64,000 bases of DNA from Desulfarculus sp. (GCA_003605055.1 QZKP01000012.1:1-64000), one strand, 5' to 3'. Counted from the first letter of the stretch, positions 17,440-25,342 are shown. Notes: generated from the sequence alone by a model not told the origin. A program made the numbers and translations.

Positions 17440-18362
17440 AAGCCGGTAGCAATCTGGAGAAGGTGCTGTCTGCGGGCCACTTCGCGGTCACCGGCGAGCT
17501 GGGTCCGCCCCAAGGCAACAAGGCCGAGGAGGTGCGCCACAAGGCCGCCCACCTCAAGGGCATCGTGGAGTCGGTCAACATCACCGACAACCAGACCGCC
17601 GTGGTGCGCATGTCCTCCTGGGCCGCCTGCAAAATTCTCCTGGAGGAGGGGCTGGAGCCCAACTACCAGATGGTCTGCCGCGACCGCAACCGCCTGGCCC
17701 TGATGAGCGACATCCTGGGCGCCACGGCCCTGGGCATCAAGAACGTACTCTGCCTCTCCGGCGACCACCAGCGCTTTGGCAGCCATCCCGAGTCCAAGAA
17801 CGTCTACGACCTGGACTCCCTGCAGCTCCTGGCCGCCTTCAAGAAGATGCGCGACGAGAAGAAGTTCCTCAACGACAAGGACCTGGAGGGCGCCCCGGAG
17901 ATATTCATCGGCGCCGCCGCCAACCCCTTCGCCGACCCCTTCAGCTTCCGGGTCACCCGCCTGGCCAAGAAGATCGCCGCCGGCGCGGACTTCGTGCAGA
18001 CCCAGTGCATCTACAACATGGACAAGTTCCGCGAGTACATGAAGCAGGCGGTGGACCGGGGCCTGCACGAGAAGGTCTATATCCTGGCCGGCGTCACGCC
18101 CATGAAGTCCGTGGGTATGGCCAACTACATGGCCAAGTTCGTGCCGGGCATGGACGTGCCCGAGGCCGTCATCAAGCGCCTCAAGGGCGTGGACAAGAAG
18201 GACCAGGCCAAAGAAGGCATCAAGATGGCCATCGAGCAGATAGAGGAGTTCAAGGAGATGAAGGGCATCAGCGGCGTGCACGTCATGGCCATCGAGTGGG
18301 AGCACCGGGCCCGGGAGATCATCGAGGGCGCCGGCCTGCTGCCCCGGCCCCAGGTGGACTAG
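17436..18362 (+). CDS. metF: Methylenetetrahydrofolate reductase
   Basis: A 308-residue TIM-barrel flavoprotein interconverting 5,10-methylene-THF and 5-methyl-THF. Typical segments are FAVTGELGPP near the N-terminus, VKSVNITDNQ-like VESVNITDNQTAVVRMS (about 43-59), LCLSGDH (106-112) and DFVQTQCIYNMDKF (about 186-199). It lacks a C-terminal regulatory domain and an NADH site of its own, as in MetVF systems where Hdr-type subunits deliver electrons. The ATGA overlap with metV and the shared operon with hdrA and mvhD support this. Confidence 0.95.
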   Translation: MKAGSNLEKVLSAGHFAVTGELGPPQGNKAEEVRHKAAHLKGIVESVNITDNQTAVVRMSSWAACKILLEEGLEPNYQMVCRDRNRLALMSDILGATALGIKNVLCLSGDHQRFGSHPESKNVYDLDSLQLLAAFKKMRDEKKFLNDKDLEGAPEIFIGAAANPFADPFSFRVTRLAKKIAAGADFVQTQCIYNMDKFREYMKQAVDRGLHEKVYILAGVTPMKSVGMANYMAKFVPGMDVPEAVIKRLKGVDKKDQAKEGIKMAIEQIEEFKEMKGISGVHVMAIEWEHRAREIIEGAGLLPRPQVD

Positions 18363-18393
18363 CCGCCGGCCTGATTCGGCAATACGCATTGCA

Positions 18394-18422
18394 GGGGCGG
18401 GGTTCATCCCCGCCCCTTTTTT
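18394..18422 (+). terminator. Intrinsic terminator of the hdrA-metF operon
   Basis: GGGGCGGGG, 5-nt loop TTCAT, CCCCGCCCC and then six T. Perfect 9-bp stem, 31 bp after the metF stop. Confidence 0.93.
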
Positions 18423-18478
18423 GTGGACGCCAGTGCCGGGGCAGAGATTGCTTCGCTGCGCTCGCATCAAAGACAAGA

Positions 18479-18507
18479 GGGCCGGGGCCTATCCCCGCGC
18501 CCTTTTT
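18479..18507 (+). terminator. Second, tandem terminator-like hairpin
   Basis: GGGCCGGGG / CCCCGCGCCC stem with one bulge and loop CCTAT, followed by TTTTT. A back-up terminator 57 bp after the first one on the same strand. Confidence 0.7.
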
Positions 18508-18554
18508 ATCTTCGGCCCGCCGCCACCCCCGCCGCTCCCCGCGCCCAATAAAAT

Positions 18555-18587
18555 GCGGCCCCGGGGGCGTGGCGTCCCCGGGGCCGC
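18555..18587 (-). terminator. Minus-strand terminator facing the metF terminators
   Basis: Perfect 12-bp stem GCGGCCCCGGGG / CCCCGGGGCCGC with a 9-nt loop. On the minus strand it is followed by ATTTTATT, so it would stop leftward transcripts that read past the riboswitch terminator before they reach metF antisense. Confidence 0.65.
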
Positions 18588-18665
18588 GGGTTCCCCCATG
18601 AGGGCTGGCCCGAGCCCTCACTGGCAGGGGAAGGAGCCGTGTTCCACGGGCCAGGGAGGGCAAAG

Positions 18666-18692
18666 AAAAACCCCAGCCCGAAGGGACTGGGG
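18666..18692 (-). terminator. Intrinsic terminator of the cobalamin riboswitch RNA
   Basis: On the minus strand CCCCAG-TCCC-TTC-GGG-CTGGGG (6+3 bp with a bulged T) is followed by TTTTTC. It lies about 110 nt downstream of the B12 box and is a likely expression-platform or simple end of the RNA. Confidence 0.75.
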
Positions 18693-18800
18693 GATTGCAC
18701 CCTGCTTCTTCATCTCCCAGGGGGACCCGCGGGGGCCGGGGCCGTCACCTGGGGTGCGGACCGCGGCGCCGGTGTCTCGCCGGCCATCGGGTCTCAAGGA

Positions 18801-18963
18801 GGCGGCAGGTCTTCTGGCTCCCGGATCGTCCTACCGGCCGCGCCTTCCCATCCTCGCGGACAGTGGCTATCAGCGGCTTTCGTCCCCGGTTACAGCGGCG
18901 GGACCGCGACGGCTTCGCACCGTCTTCCCTCATAGGCCCGGTCGGGCGCCGTCTCCCGTATGT
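18801..18963 (-). ncRNA. Cobalamin (B12) riboswitch, orphan
   Basis: Read on the minus strand, the conserved parts occur in order: GGGAAG (near 18931), GGTGCGAAGCCGTC (the variable-arm opening), GCGGTCCCGCC, CTGTAACCGGGGACGAAAGCC-type core (given here as CTGTAACCGGGG then ACGAAAGCC), GCCACTG, GGGAAGGC, and the B12 box AGCCAGAAGACCTGCC (18804-18819). It has its own upstream promoter and a downstream terminator. No open frame of reasonable quality follows: the next gene leftward is metF on the opposite strand. Normally such elements precede B12 synthesis or uptake genes; here it may act as a free-standing or antisense regulatory RNA, or be a relic of a lost gene. Confidence 0.93.
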
Positions 18964-18969
18964 AGGCTC

Positions 18970-18998
18970 TACATACTACGGCCGCGGCCGCGGGTCAA
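18970..18998 (-). promoter_or_regulatory. Candidate promoter of the riboswitch RNA
   Basis: Minus-strand TTGACC, 17 bp, TATGTA. The expected start, about 18963, coincides with the 5' end of the aptamer, so the riboswitch is probably transcribed on its own and not from mntP. A dyad GTATGTAG / CTACATAC (18958-18976) overlaps the -10 region and could be an operator. Confidence 0.55.
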
Positions 18999-19011
18999 GC
19001 CCGGATTGCCC

Positions 19012-19557
19012 TCAGGCCAGGACCAGCTTCAGGGCCACGCCCATGAGGACCAGACCGCCGATCAGCCCCAGGCGCCGTCCCAGGCGGCTGGGCAGCAGGC
19101 CGGCCAGCTTCATGGCCGCCAGGGTCATGCCCGCGGCCACGACGCCGATGACCATTGCCGGCAGCAGCACCTCCTGGCCCACCAGGCCCAGGGAGGCGCC
19201 CACGCCCAGGGCGTCTATGCTGGTGGCCAGGGAGAGCGCCGCCAGGGACCAGCCCTTGGTGGGGTCCAGGCGGGCGGCCCGGGCCTGGGCCGGGCCCAGG
19301 CTGTCGGTGATCATCTTGCCGCCGATGAACAGGAGCAGGGCGAAGGCGATCCAAGGCGCGTAGTCCCGGGCGAAGATTGACAGCCGGCCGCCCAGCCACC
19401 AGCCGGCCAGGGGCATGACGAACTGAAAGAGGCCGAAGTGAAAGGAGAGCCGGAACACCTGGCGCGGGGCGCGGTGCACCGCCCCCACGGCCAGGCCCAC
19501 GGCAAAGGCGTCGCAGCCCAGGGCCACGGCCAGGGCCAGCACCTCCAGCAGGGGCAT
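19012..19557 (-). CDS. mntP: Manganese efflux pump MntP
   Basis: A 181-residue inner-membrane exporter with six predicted helices. The two family Asp sites are visible in the paired repeats LGCDAFAVGLAVG (helix 1) and TSIDALGVGASLG (helix 4). It starts at ATG 19557-19555, five bases after the stop of the metallophosphoesterase gene, and ends the leftward operon 20-23 kb. No yybP-ykoY manganese riboswitch is seen before it. Confidence 0.92.
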   Translation of the reverse strand: MPLLEVLALAVALGCDAFAVGLAVGAVHRAPRQVFRLSFHFGLFQFVMPLAGWWLGGRLSIFARDYAPWIAFALLLFIGGKMITDSLGPAQARAARLDPTKGWSLAALSLATSIDALGVGASLGLVGQEVLLPAMVIGVVAAGMTLAAMKLAGLLPSRLGRRLGLIGGLVLMGVALKLVLA

Positions 19558-19561
19558 GGTG

Positions 19562-20704
19562 CTAACGCCCGCCTCGGCCGGACGGCGCGTCGGGCCGCAC
19601 CAGCTCGATCACCGCCACCTCGGGCGGGGCCAGCAGCCGCAGCGGCGGGCCCCAGGTGCCCGTACCCCGGGTGACGTAGAGCCGCGAGCCTTTGCCCAGG
19701 TCGTACAGTCCCTGGAACAGGGGATAGATCAGGCGGGTCAGGTGGTGCATGGGGTACACCTGGCCGCCGTGCACGTGGCCCGAGAGCTGCAATTCGAAGC
19801 GGCCCAGGATTTCCGGGTTGGCCAGGGGGCGGTGGCGCAGAAACAGGGTGTAGAGCCGGGGGTCCAGGCCGGCCAGGGCCTTTTGGTCCCAGGCGGGCAC
19901 TACCTCCCGCGAGGAGAGCACCCCTGCGATGTTCAAGGCCCCCTTCGGGGCCACCCACTGGTTCATGAGCACCTTGAAGCCGGCCGCCTCGTACAGGCCG
20001 AGCGAGGTGTGCAGGCCCACGTACTCCTCGTGGTTGCCGAATACGGCGAACTTGCCCAAGGGCGGCTGCATCGCGCGCATCATGGCCACTAGGCGGGGCG
20101 CGTCCAACAGCGGCCGGTCCCAGGTGTCGCCGGTGTCAATCCATATGTCCGGCCGCGCCGCGTTTAGCACGGTCAGGGCCCGCTGCAGCCGGCCCACGCC
20201 GCCGGCCATGCCCAGGTGCAGGTCGCTGGTCTGGGCGATGACCAGGCGCTCGACCCCCGCGGGCAGCTTGGCCGCGGGGAAGCTCAGGCGCTGCTCGCGC
20301 ACCTGGGTGGCGGACCAGCCGGCGTAGGCGGTGATCAAAAAGGCCGCGGCCAGGGCCAAGGCCAGCGGCGCCCGGGCGCACCAGGGCCAGGAGAAGCCCG
20401 GCCACAGCCAGTGCAGGGGCCAGATGGCCAGGTGGATCAGGGCCAGCACCCCCAGGCACATCAGGGCCATGATCAGATAGCCCATCCACAGGTACCCGCT
20501 CCAGCTCAGCAGCCGGGCGATGGGCGTCAGGCCCGACGCGCCGGCCAGCGCGCTCAGGGCCGGGGCCGTGATCATCAGCGCGAAGAAGAACCACAGCACC
20601 AGGCGCGGGGCCAGGCCGGGCGGCAGCAGGAAGCGCACCAGGGCGTAGAACAGGACGTGCAGCCCCAGGTAGATGGCGAAGAAGATGACCAGAAACAGGC
20701 TCAT
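19562..20704 (-). CDS. Membrane-anchored metallophosphoesterase (YkuE/YaeI-like)
   Basis: A 380-residue protein: four N-terminal membrane helices (residues 1 to about 135), then a calcineurin-like catalytic domain with DLHLGMAGG, IDTGDTWD, FGNHEEYVG and the metal-binding LSGHVHGGQVYP. Family members hydrolyse phosphodiesters such as UDP-diacylglucosamine or lipid phosphates; the substrate here is unknown. Start ATG 20704-20702 overlaps the upstream stop (ATGA). The open frame extends upstream but inside the neighbouring gene. Confidence 0.85.
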   Translation of the reverse strand: MSLFLVIFFAIYLGLHVLFYALVRFLLPPGLAPRLVLWFFFALMITAPALSALAGASGLTPIARLLSWSGYLWMGYLIMALMCLGVLALIHLAIWPLHWLWPGFSWPWCARAPLALALAAAFLITAYAGWSATQVREQRLSFPAAKLPAGVERLVIAQTSDLHLGMAGGVGRLQRALTVLNAARPDIWIDTGDTWDRPLLDAPRLVAMMRAMQPPLGKFAVFGNHEEYVGLHTSLGLYEAAGFKVLMNQWVAPKGALNIAGVLSSREVVPAWDQKALAGLDPRLYTLFLRHRPLANPEILGRFELQLSGHVHGGQVYPMHHLTRLIYPLFQGLYDLGKGSRLYVTRGTGTWGPPLRLLAPPEVAVIELVRPDAPSGRGGR

Positions 20705-21621
20705 GCCCTCTCCCTCCCGCGGCTGCGCTGGGCCAGGGCCCGCAGGGGCAGCAGCGACATGAACAGGGGCAGCATGTACACCGCGGCCAACAGCGGGCAC
20801 TCATGGCCGAAGAAGCGGGCCGCGAACACCACGATGAGCACGTTGTTTACGAAGATCAGACCCACTCCGCCGGCCAGGCTCTGGGCCGGGGCCCGGCTCA
20901 GGCCCACCACCAAGAGCACGGTCAGCAGGCTGGCCGCTCCCAACAGAAAGGCGATGACCACCGCCACCAGCACGTCGTGGGCCTGGCCGCGCAGGAAGCC
21001 GGCGTAGGGCGCGAACACGGCCAGGTTGATCAGAAAGAACAGCACCAGGGTGAGCGGGTACTGCCCGCGCTCCAGGGCCCGGGGCAGGCGGGGCAGAAAA
21101 CGCTTGCTCAGGTAGGCCAGGACCAGGGGCACGAATATCACCAGGGCCAGCAGGCGGAACATGTGGCTGAAGGGTATGTTCAGCTCCGCCCCGTGCAGCA
21201 GGCGCACCAGGCCGGGCAGGCTCACCGGCACCAGCAGGGAGGTGAACACCGTCACCTGCAGGGCCCGGGCCGCGTCCACGCCCAGCATCTGGGCGAAAAA
21301 GGGCGCGGTGACTCCGGCTGAGACCCCGGCCAGGAGCAGCACCGCCAGGGCCCAGCGGGGCGCCAGCCAGGCCGCCAAGGCCCACAGCACCAGGGGCAGC
21401 ACCACCAGTTTGAGCAGGGACCACAGGGCCACCTGGCCCAATTCGGCCGGTCCCAGTTGGGACAGGGACGCGAAGTCTATGCGCAGGAAGCTCAGGTAGA
21501 GGATGAGCATCATCATGTACAAGGTGGCCGGGGTGAAGACCAGGCCCAGGGCCGGGGTGAACACCCCGCCGGCCACGCCGGCGAAGGCCACCACGATCAG
21601 CAGCAGGTCTCGGCCCCGCAC
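20701..21621 (-). CDS. BASS-family (bile acid:Na+ symporter-like) transporter
   Basis: A 306-residue polytopic membrane protein with about 9-10 helices and the Gly/Pro-rich crossover segments of the SBF/BASS fold (LLAGVSAGVTAPFFAQMLG in the first half; AGGVGLIFVNNVLIVVFAARF in the second). The substrate is not readable; related proteins move organic anions. Coupled by ATGA to the metallophosphoesterase and 1 bp from the thioesterase gene. Confidence 0.65.
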   Translation of the reverse strand: MRGRDLLLIVVAFAGVAGGVFTPALGLVFTPATLYMMMLILYLSFLRIDFASLSQLGPAELGQVALWSLLKLVVLPLVLWALAAWLAPRWALAVLLLAGVSAGVTAPFFAQMLGVDAARALQVTVFTSLLVPVSLPGLVRLLHGAELNIPFSHMFRLLALVIFVPLVLAYLSKRFLPRLPRALERGQYPLTLVLFFLINLAVFAPYAGFLRGQAHDVLVAVVIAFLLGAASLLTVLLVVGLSRAPAQSLAGGVGLIFVNNVLIVVFAARFFGHECPLLAAVYMLPLFMSLLPLRALAQRSRGRERA

Positions 21622-21622
21622 C

Positions 21623-22063
21623 CTAGCCGGCCCCCCCGTGGTAGCCCAGGCCCTGGGCCAGGGCCACGGTGCGGCCTCCCTGGTCGCGGATGGTGACCTC
21701 CCACAGGCTCAGGCTGCGCTTGAGGTCCCGGGCCTGGGCCGTGGCCAGGAGCTTGTCTCCGGGCAAGGCCTTGTCCACGAAGTTGATCTGGGCCTGCACG
21801 ATCAGGGCCCGGCGCTCCAGGGTGTTGGCGGCCACGGCCATGGCCTGGTCGGCCAGGGCGTAGAGCGCCGAGCCGTGCACCCGCCCCACCGCGTTCAGGT
21901 GCCGGGCCGCGGGCACCAGGCTCACCACCGCGCGGCCCTCGGCCAGCTCCTCCACCACGATCCCCAGGTCTGTGGCCAAGGGGTCGCCGCCCACCTTGCG
22001 GCGCGCGTAGTCCAGGCGTTCGCTGAGGGGCATGGGCGCTGGTGGTTCTGGGCGGCTGGGCAT
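21623..22063 (-). CDS. Hotdog-fold thioesterase (PaaI/YiiD-like)
   Basis: A 146-residue acyl-CoA thioesterase-like protein. The hotdog signature is RHLNAVGRVHGSALYALADQA (about residues 61-80), with the active-site Asn/Gly region and the central helix. Acyl-CoA substrate unknown. First gene of the leftward run thioesterase / BASS / phosphoesterase / mntP, with 1-5 bp spacing throughout. Confidence 0.8.
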   Translation of the reverse strand: MPSRPEPPAPMPLSERLDYARRKVGGDPLATDLGIVVEELAEGRAVVSLVPAARHLNAVGRVHGSALYALADQAMAVAANTLERRALIVQAQINFVDKALPGDKLLATAQARDLKRSLSLWEVTIRDQGGRTVALAQGLGYHGGAG

Positions 22064-22241
22064 GGGCCTCTCCCTGGCCAGACGGCGAAATCTGCACCAG
22101 TCTATAGGCTGCCCCGGGGCTTGGCAAGGCCGTCCGCCGCGGCCGGCGAGACCATGGTCCGCCAGCTACCCGCGGCCAAGCTGCCGGCGAGACCTGGGTC
22201 CACCGCCGGCCTGAGACCATGGCCGCCGGACCACAAACGCC

Positions 22242-22270
22242 TTGGCGAGGCAAGGGCCGGGACCTATACT
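22242..22270 (+). promoter_or_regulatory. Promoter predicting a leaderless DUF721 mRNA
   Basis: TTGGCG, 17 bp, TATACT. The last base of the -10 box is 22270, so the start site is expected at about 22277, which is the A of the ATG. No Shine-Dalgarno sequence fits between. Confidence 0.6.
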
Positions 22271-22276
22271 GGGGCC

Positions 22277-22720
22277 ATGACCGACCAGCCCACCTCCCTC
22301 AAGGACCTGCTGGCTTGCCTGCTGCCCGGCCGCCTGCCGCCGCCGGCCCTGCTCACGGCCTGGCGCCGGGCCGCCGGCGAGAGCATGGCCCGCCGGGCCC
22401 TGCCGGTGTGCCTGGAGGCGGAGGGGGTGCTGGTGGTGGCGGTCAGCGGCGCGGCCTGGCGTCAGGAACTGGGCCTGGCCGGCCCCGTCCTCTGCGGCCG
22501 GCTGCGGGAGATGGGCTTTGCGGTGCAGCGCCTCAAGCTGGTCGGCGCGCCGTCCCCGGCCCCGCCGTCCGCCCGCCCGGCCCCCCAGCCCGAGCTGAGC
22601 CCTCAGGAGGAGGAGCAGGTGGCCGCCAGCCTGCAAGCCGTGGCCGACCCCGGCCTGCGCCAGGCCCTGCAGGGCCTGCTGCGGGCCGCGCTCAGGGCCC
22701 GCAAAGCTCCCGGTACATAG
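22277..22720 (+). CDS. DUF721 (DciA-like) protein
   Basis: A 147-residue protein with the DUF721 core: WRRAAGESMARRALPVCLEAEGVLVVAVSGAAWRQEL (given in part: about residues 30-66, with the conserved W near 30 and AAWRQEL). DciA-type members help load the replicative helicase DnaB; DUF721 proteins more broadly are of unknown role. The C-terminal third is Pro- and Glu-rich. The last 29 bp overlap the 3' end of the convergent methyltransferase gene. Translation probably starts on a leaderless message. Confidence 0.7.
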   Translation: MTDQPTSLKDLLACLLPGRLPPPALLTAWRRAAGESMARRALPVCLEAEGVLVVAVSGAAWRQELGLAGPVLCGRLREMGFAVQRLKLVGAPSPAPPSARPAPQPELSPQEEEQVAASLQAVADPGLRQALQGLLRAALRARKAPGT

Positions 22721-23438
22721 CCTCCACCTCAGCGGTGTGGCGCTGCCCCTGGCCGTAGAGGATCAGCGGCGGCTCCACCCTGAGCTGCGGCCGTCCGTCC
22801 TTGACCGCCTCGATCAGGGCCAGCTTGGCGGCGGCCCGCTCCCGGCCGTGCACCAGGCGCAGCCGTTTGGGGGCCAGGCGATGGGCCTCCAGGCCGGCCA
22901 GGGCCTGGGGCAGGCGGGCCGGCGGCCAGCACAGGGCCAGCCGGCCGCGGGCGGGCAGCAGCTCGGCCGCCCGCGGCCAGAGGGCCGCCGCCGGCAGGGC
23001 CAGCTCGTGGCGGGCCCGGGCCCGGGAAGGCTGGGGGGGCAGGCGGCCGTGGCCCGGCCGGCCGAAGGGCGGGTTGGCGATGACCAGGGCGCAGGAGCCG
23101 GGCGCGGGCTGGCCCGTGGGCTGGCTCAGGTCGTGCACCAGCACCCGGCCGGCCAGGCCGGCCCGCGTGAAGTTGCGCTCGCAGCAGGCCGCGGCCAGGG
23201 GGTCTATCTCCAGGGCCCAGAAGGGCCCGGCCAGGCCCCGGGCGGCCAGAAGCAGGCAGAGCACCCCGCAGCCGGCCCCCAGGTCGGCCACCGGGCCGGC
23301 CGCGGCCGGCGCAAAGGCGGCCAGGAGCACGCTGTCGATGGAAAAGCGGTAGCCGCTGACCGGCTGCTCCAGGAGGTGGCGGCCCAGGCGGTCCAGGCTG
23401 GTGGCCGCGGCGCCCCCTCTGGCCTGCTCCGCCCCCAC
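22692..23438 (-). CDS. tRNA1(Val) adenine-N6 methyltransferase-like (TrmN6 family)
   Basis: A 248-residue class I methyltransferase with motif I VADLGAGCGVLCLLLA (about residues 49-64), an acidic LEIDPLA and the N6-adenine catalytic tetrapeptide in VIANPPFGRPG (NPPF). N-terminal LLEQPVSGYRFSIDSVLLA is the YfiC/TrmN6 signature. It starts at GTG 23438-23436, 8 bp after the DUF1015 gene. The tRNA target is inferred from the family. Confidence 0.82.
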   Translation of the reverse strand: MGAEQARGGAAATSLDRLGRHLLEQPVSGYRFSIDSVLLAAFAPAAAGPVADLGAGCGVLCLLLAARGLAGPFWALEIDPLAAACCERNFTRAGLAGRVLVHDLSQPTGQPAPGSCALVIANPPFGRPGHGRLPPQPSRARARHELALPAAALWPRAAELLPARGRLALCWPPARLPQALAGLEAHRLAPKRLRLVHGRERAAAKLALIEAVKDGRPQLRVEPPLILYGQGQRHTAEVEAMYRELCGP

Positions 23439-23446
23439 GGGCCGGC

Positions 23447-24805
23447 CTACTGCGGGCAGCCGGCCACCTTCTCGGCCGGGTCCAAGGGGTTGATCACCAG
23501 GCCGGTGAGCACCTTGGGGTAGAAGTAGGTGGCCTTGCGGGGCATGACCAGCCCGGCGGTGGCGATGGCCTGCACCTGCTCCACCTTGGTGGGGTTGAGC
23601 AGGAAGGCCAGACGGGCCTTGCCGTAGCGCACCTTGTCCAGCACGTCGTGCATGTCCGCCAGGTACTGGATGGTGTGCTCCTGGTCGCGGGCGGCGTTGT
23701 CCAGGCCCAGGAGCTTTTCCAGCACCAGGGAGGTGAGCACCACCACGTCCAGCTTGGCCAGGGGGCCCTCCATATCCGGGCCGCCCAGGCTCTCCGCGAC
23801 CCCGGGCTTGAGCGTGAGCAGGTAGCCCGTATCGCTCTCATGGGAGACAAGGCCCAGGCTGTTGCCCCGGGCGTCGGCCTCGGCCAGGGCCTGGGTGATG
23901 CGCCGGCGCACCTCGTCGGGCCGGCCGTGGATGGATATCTCCTGCACGTCGAAGTAGGGCCTGGCCAGGGGCAGGAAGTCCTCGGCGGCGAAGCCCTCCA
24001 GGTGGGGCAGGAGGCGGTGGCAGGCGAAGATGGTCAGGCCCGGGTCGTTCATGGAGCACAAGTAGGTCATGGTGTAGTTGAAGCTGGCCTGGGGCCCGGC
24101 CTGGGGCATCTGCGAGCGCATGTAGTTGCGGTAGTTGATGGCCGTCTCGTAGCGGTGGTGGCCGTCGGCGATGAAGATGATCTTGTCGGCCATCAGCTCC
24201 TGCACCCGGCGGCAGGCCTGGCCGTCGCTGATGCGATAGAGCTTCTGGGGCAGGCCCAGGGGGTCCACGAAGTCCTCGATGGGCTCTGCCTCTCGGGCCG
24301 CGTCCAGGGCGGCCATCACCTGGTTGTCGTCGTCGGGGTACAAGGCGAAGATGGGCGAGATGTTGGCCTGCACCGCCTTGGTGAGCTGGAAGCGGTCCTC
24401 CTTGTGCACGGTGAAGGTCTTCTCGTGGGGCAGCACCTTGCGCTCGGAGACGTCCTCCACCTTGAGCAGGGTGAAGAACCCCCGCCGCACCCGCTGGTGC
24501 CCCTCGGCGTCGGTGTAGGTGGTTTCGCTCAGGTAAAAGGCCGGTTCCCGGTCCCGGCGCAGCACGCCCTGGGCCCGCCAGTTGGCGAAGTGCTGGGCCG
24601 AGCGGGTGTAGCGGTTTTCCTTGGCGCTGTCGCTTTGGCGCTTCTTGTTCAGCTCCACCCGGATGATGTTGTAGGGGGCCGAGGCGTAGTACTCCGCCTG
24701 TTGCTGGGCGTTGATGACGTCGTAGGGCGGCGTGACCACGCTGGTGAGACTGGAGATCTTGCTCTGGTCGTAGCGCAGGGCCCGGAAGGGAGCCACGTCT
24801 GCCAT
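23447..24805 (-). CDS. DUF1015 family protein
   Basis: A 452-residue cytosolic protein of unknown function, full length for the family. Conserved parts are the N-terminal PFRALRYD and VTPPYDVIN, the central ADGHHRYETAINYRNYM (about 204-220) and ILFLLNP-like LAFLLNPTKVEQV. Some relatives sit near serine or C1 genes, but no reaction is established. Start ATG 24805-24803 has AGGACCTTTC upstream. It leads the leftward pair with the TrmN6-like gene. Confidence 0.88.
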   Translation of the reverse strand: MADVAPFRALRYDQSKISSLTSVVTPPYDVINAQQQAEYYASAPYNIIRVELNKKRQSDSAKENRYTRSAQHFANWRAQGVLRRDREPAFYLSETTYTDAEGHQRVRRGFFTLLKVEDVSERKVLPHEKTFTVHKEDRFQLTKAVQANISPIFALYPDDDNQVMAALDAAREAEPIEDFVDPLGLPQKLYRISDGQACRRVQELMADKIIFIADGHHRYETAINYRNYMRSQMPQAGPQASFNYTMTYLCSMNDPGLTIFACHRLLPHLEGFAAEDFLPLARPYFDVQEISIHGRPDEVRRRITQALAEADARGNSLGLVSHESDTGYLLTLKPGVAESLGGPDMEGPLAKLDVVVLTSLVLEKLLGLDNAARDQEHTIQYLADMHDVLDKVRYGKARLAFLLNPTKVEQVQAIATAGLVMPRKATYFYPKVLTGLVINPLDPAEKVAGCPQ

Positions 24806-24927
24806 GAAAGGTCCTCCACAGGATCATGGGTCCGGCGCCCCGCCTAAATGCCGCGGGGCCTGAAGGGTCCTACCTACACCAAACCCTGGTGAGATGCAAG
24901 CCGCGGGAGCCGCCCGGCGCGGCCGCC

Positions 24928-24956
24928 TTGACGGCCCAGCAGCCGGCGGGCATTAT
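24928..24956 (+). promoter_or_regulatory. Weak candidate promoter for the zinc-ribbon gene
   Basis: TTGACG, 17 bp, CATTAT, followed by an AT-rich ATATTATTAC. The 252-bp gap (24806-25057) shows nothing else convincing. Confidence 0.3.
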
Positions 24957-25057
24957 ATTATTACAGGCGCTCGGTGATGTGAAACCAGCCGAAAAAGGGG
25001 CTGCGGTCCGGCGGCCGGGCGCAGGCGCAAATCCTGGCCCTAAAAAAGGAGAACATC

Positions 25058-25261
25058 GTGACCACCCCCCGTCATTGCCCTGGCTTTGAGGAGCTCAAGG
25101 GGCTCAAGGCCTTCACCTGCAAGTGCCCTAATTGCGGCAAGGAGAAGGAGATATTCTCCGACGAGTTTGACAAAGAGCACTTCTGCAAGGGCTGCGGCCA
25201 GAAGATAGACTTCACCAAGTGCTCCCTGGAAGGGGAAGCGGTTACCCACGCCCCCCGCTAG
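25058..25261 (+). CDS. Small zinc-ribbon protein
   Basis: A 67-residue protein with two CxxC-type pairs (CKCPNCGKEKE and CKGCGQKIDF, about residues 22-49), a rubredoxin-like zinc ribbon. It starts at GTG 25058 with AAAAAAGGAGAA directly upstream, a strong ribosome binding site that fixes the start. Short Glu/Asp/Lys-rich linkers. Similar short proteins occur beside redox genes in sulfate reducers; function unknown. Convergent with ftrC across a strong hairpin. Confidence 0.75.
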   Translation: MTTPRHCPGFEELKGLKAFTCKCPNCGKEKEIFSDEFDKEHFCKGCGQKIDFTKCSLEGEAVTHAPR

Positions 25262-25270
25262 CAAAAGATC

Positions 25271-25295
25271 CGGCCGGGCCCCCGGGGCCCGGCCG
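25271..25295. terminator. Long GC palindrome between convergent genes
   Basis: CGGCCGGGCCCC / GGGGCCCGGCCG arms around a single central C, 12 bp each. No U tract follows on either strand, so it may be a transcript-end hairpin only. Confidence 0.45.
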
Positions 25296-25342
25296 TCAGA
25301 CGTCTCGCCCGGGCCGCCCGCCAGGACCTGGACCGCTTTGGG

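Noticed and set aside
18618-18713. A 31-codon minus-strand open frame beginning MKKQGAIPQ after the riboswitch
   Set aside because: It runs through the terminator hairpin and lacks a ribosome binding site at suitable distance, so it is unlikely to be the regulated gene.
18421-19380. Long plus-strand open frame across the terminators and riboswitch
   Set aside because: It would translate the riboswitch antisense and part of mntP antisense; no protein-like content.
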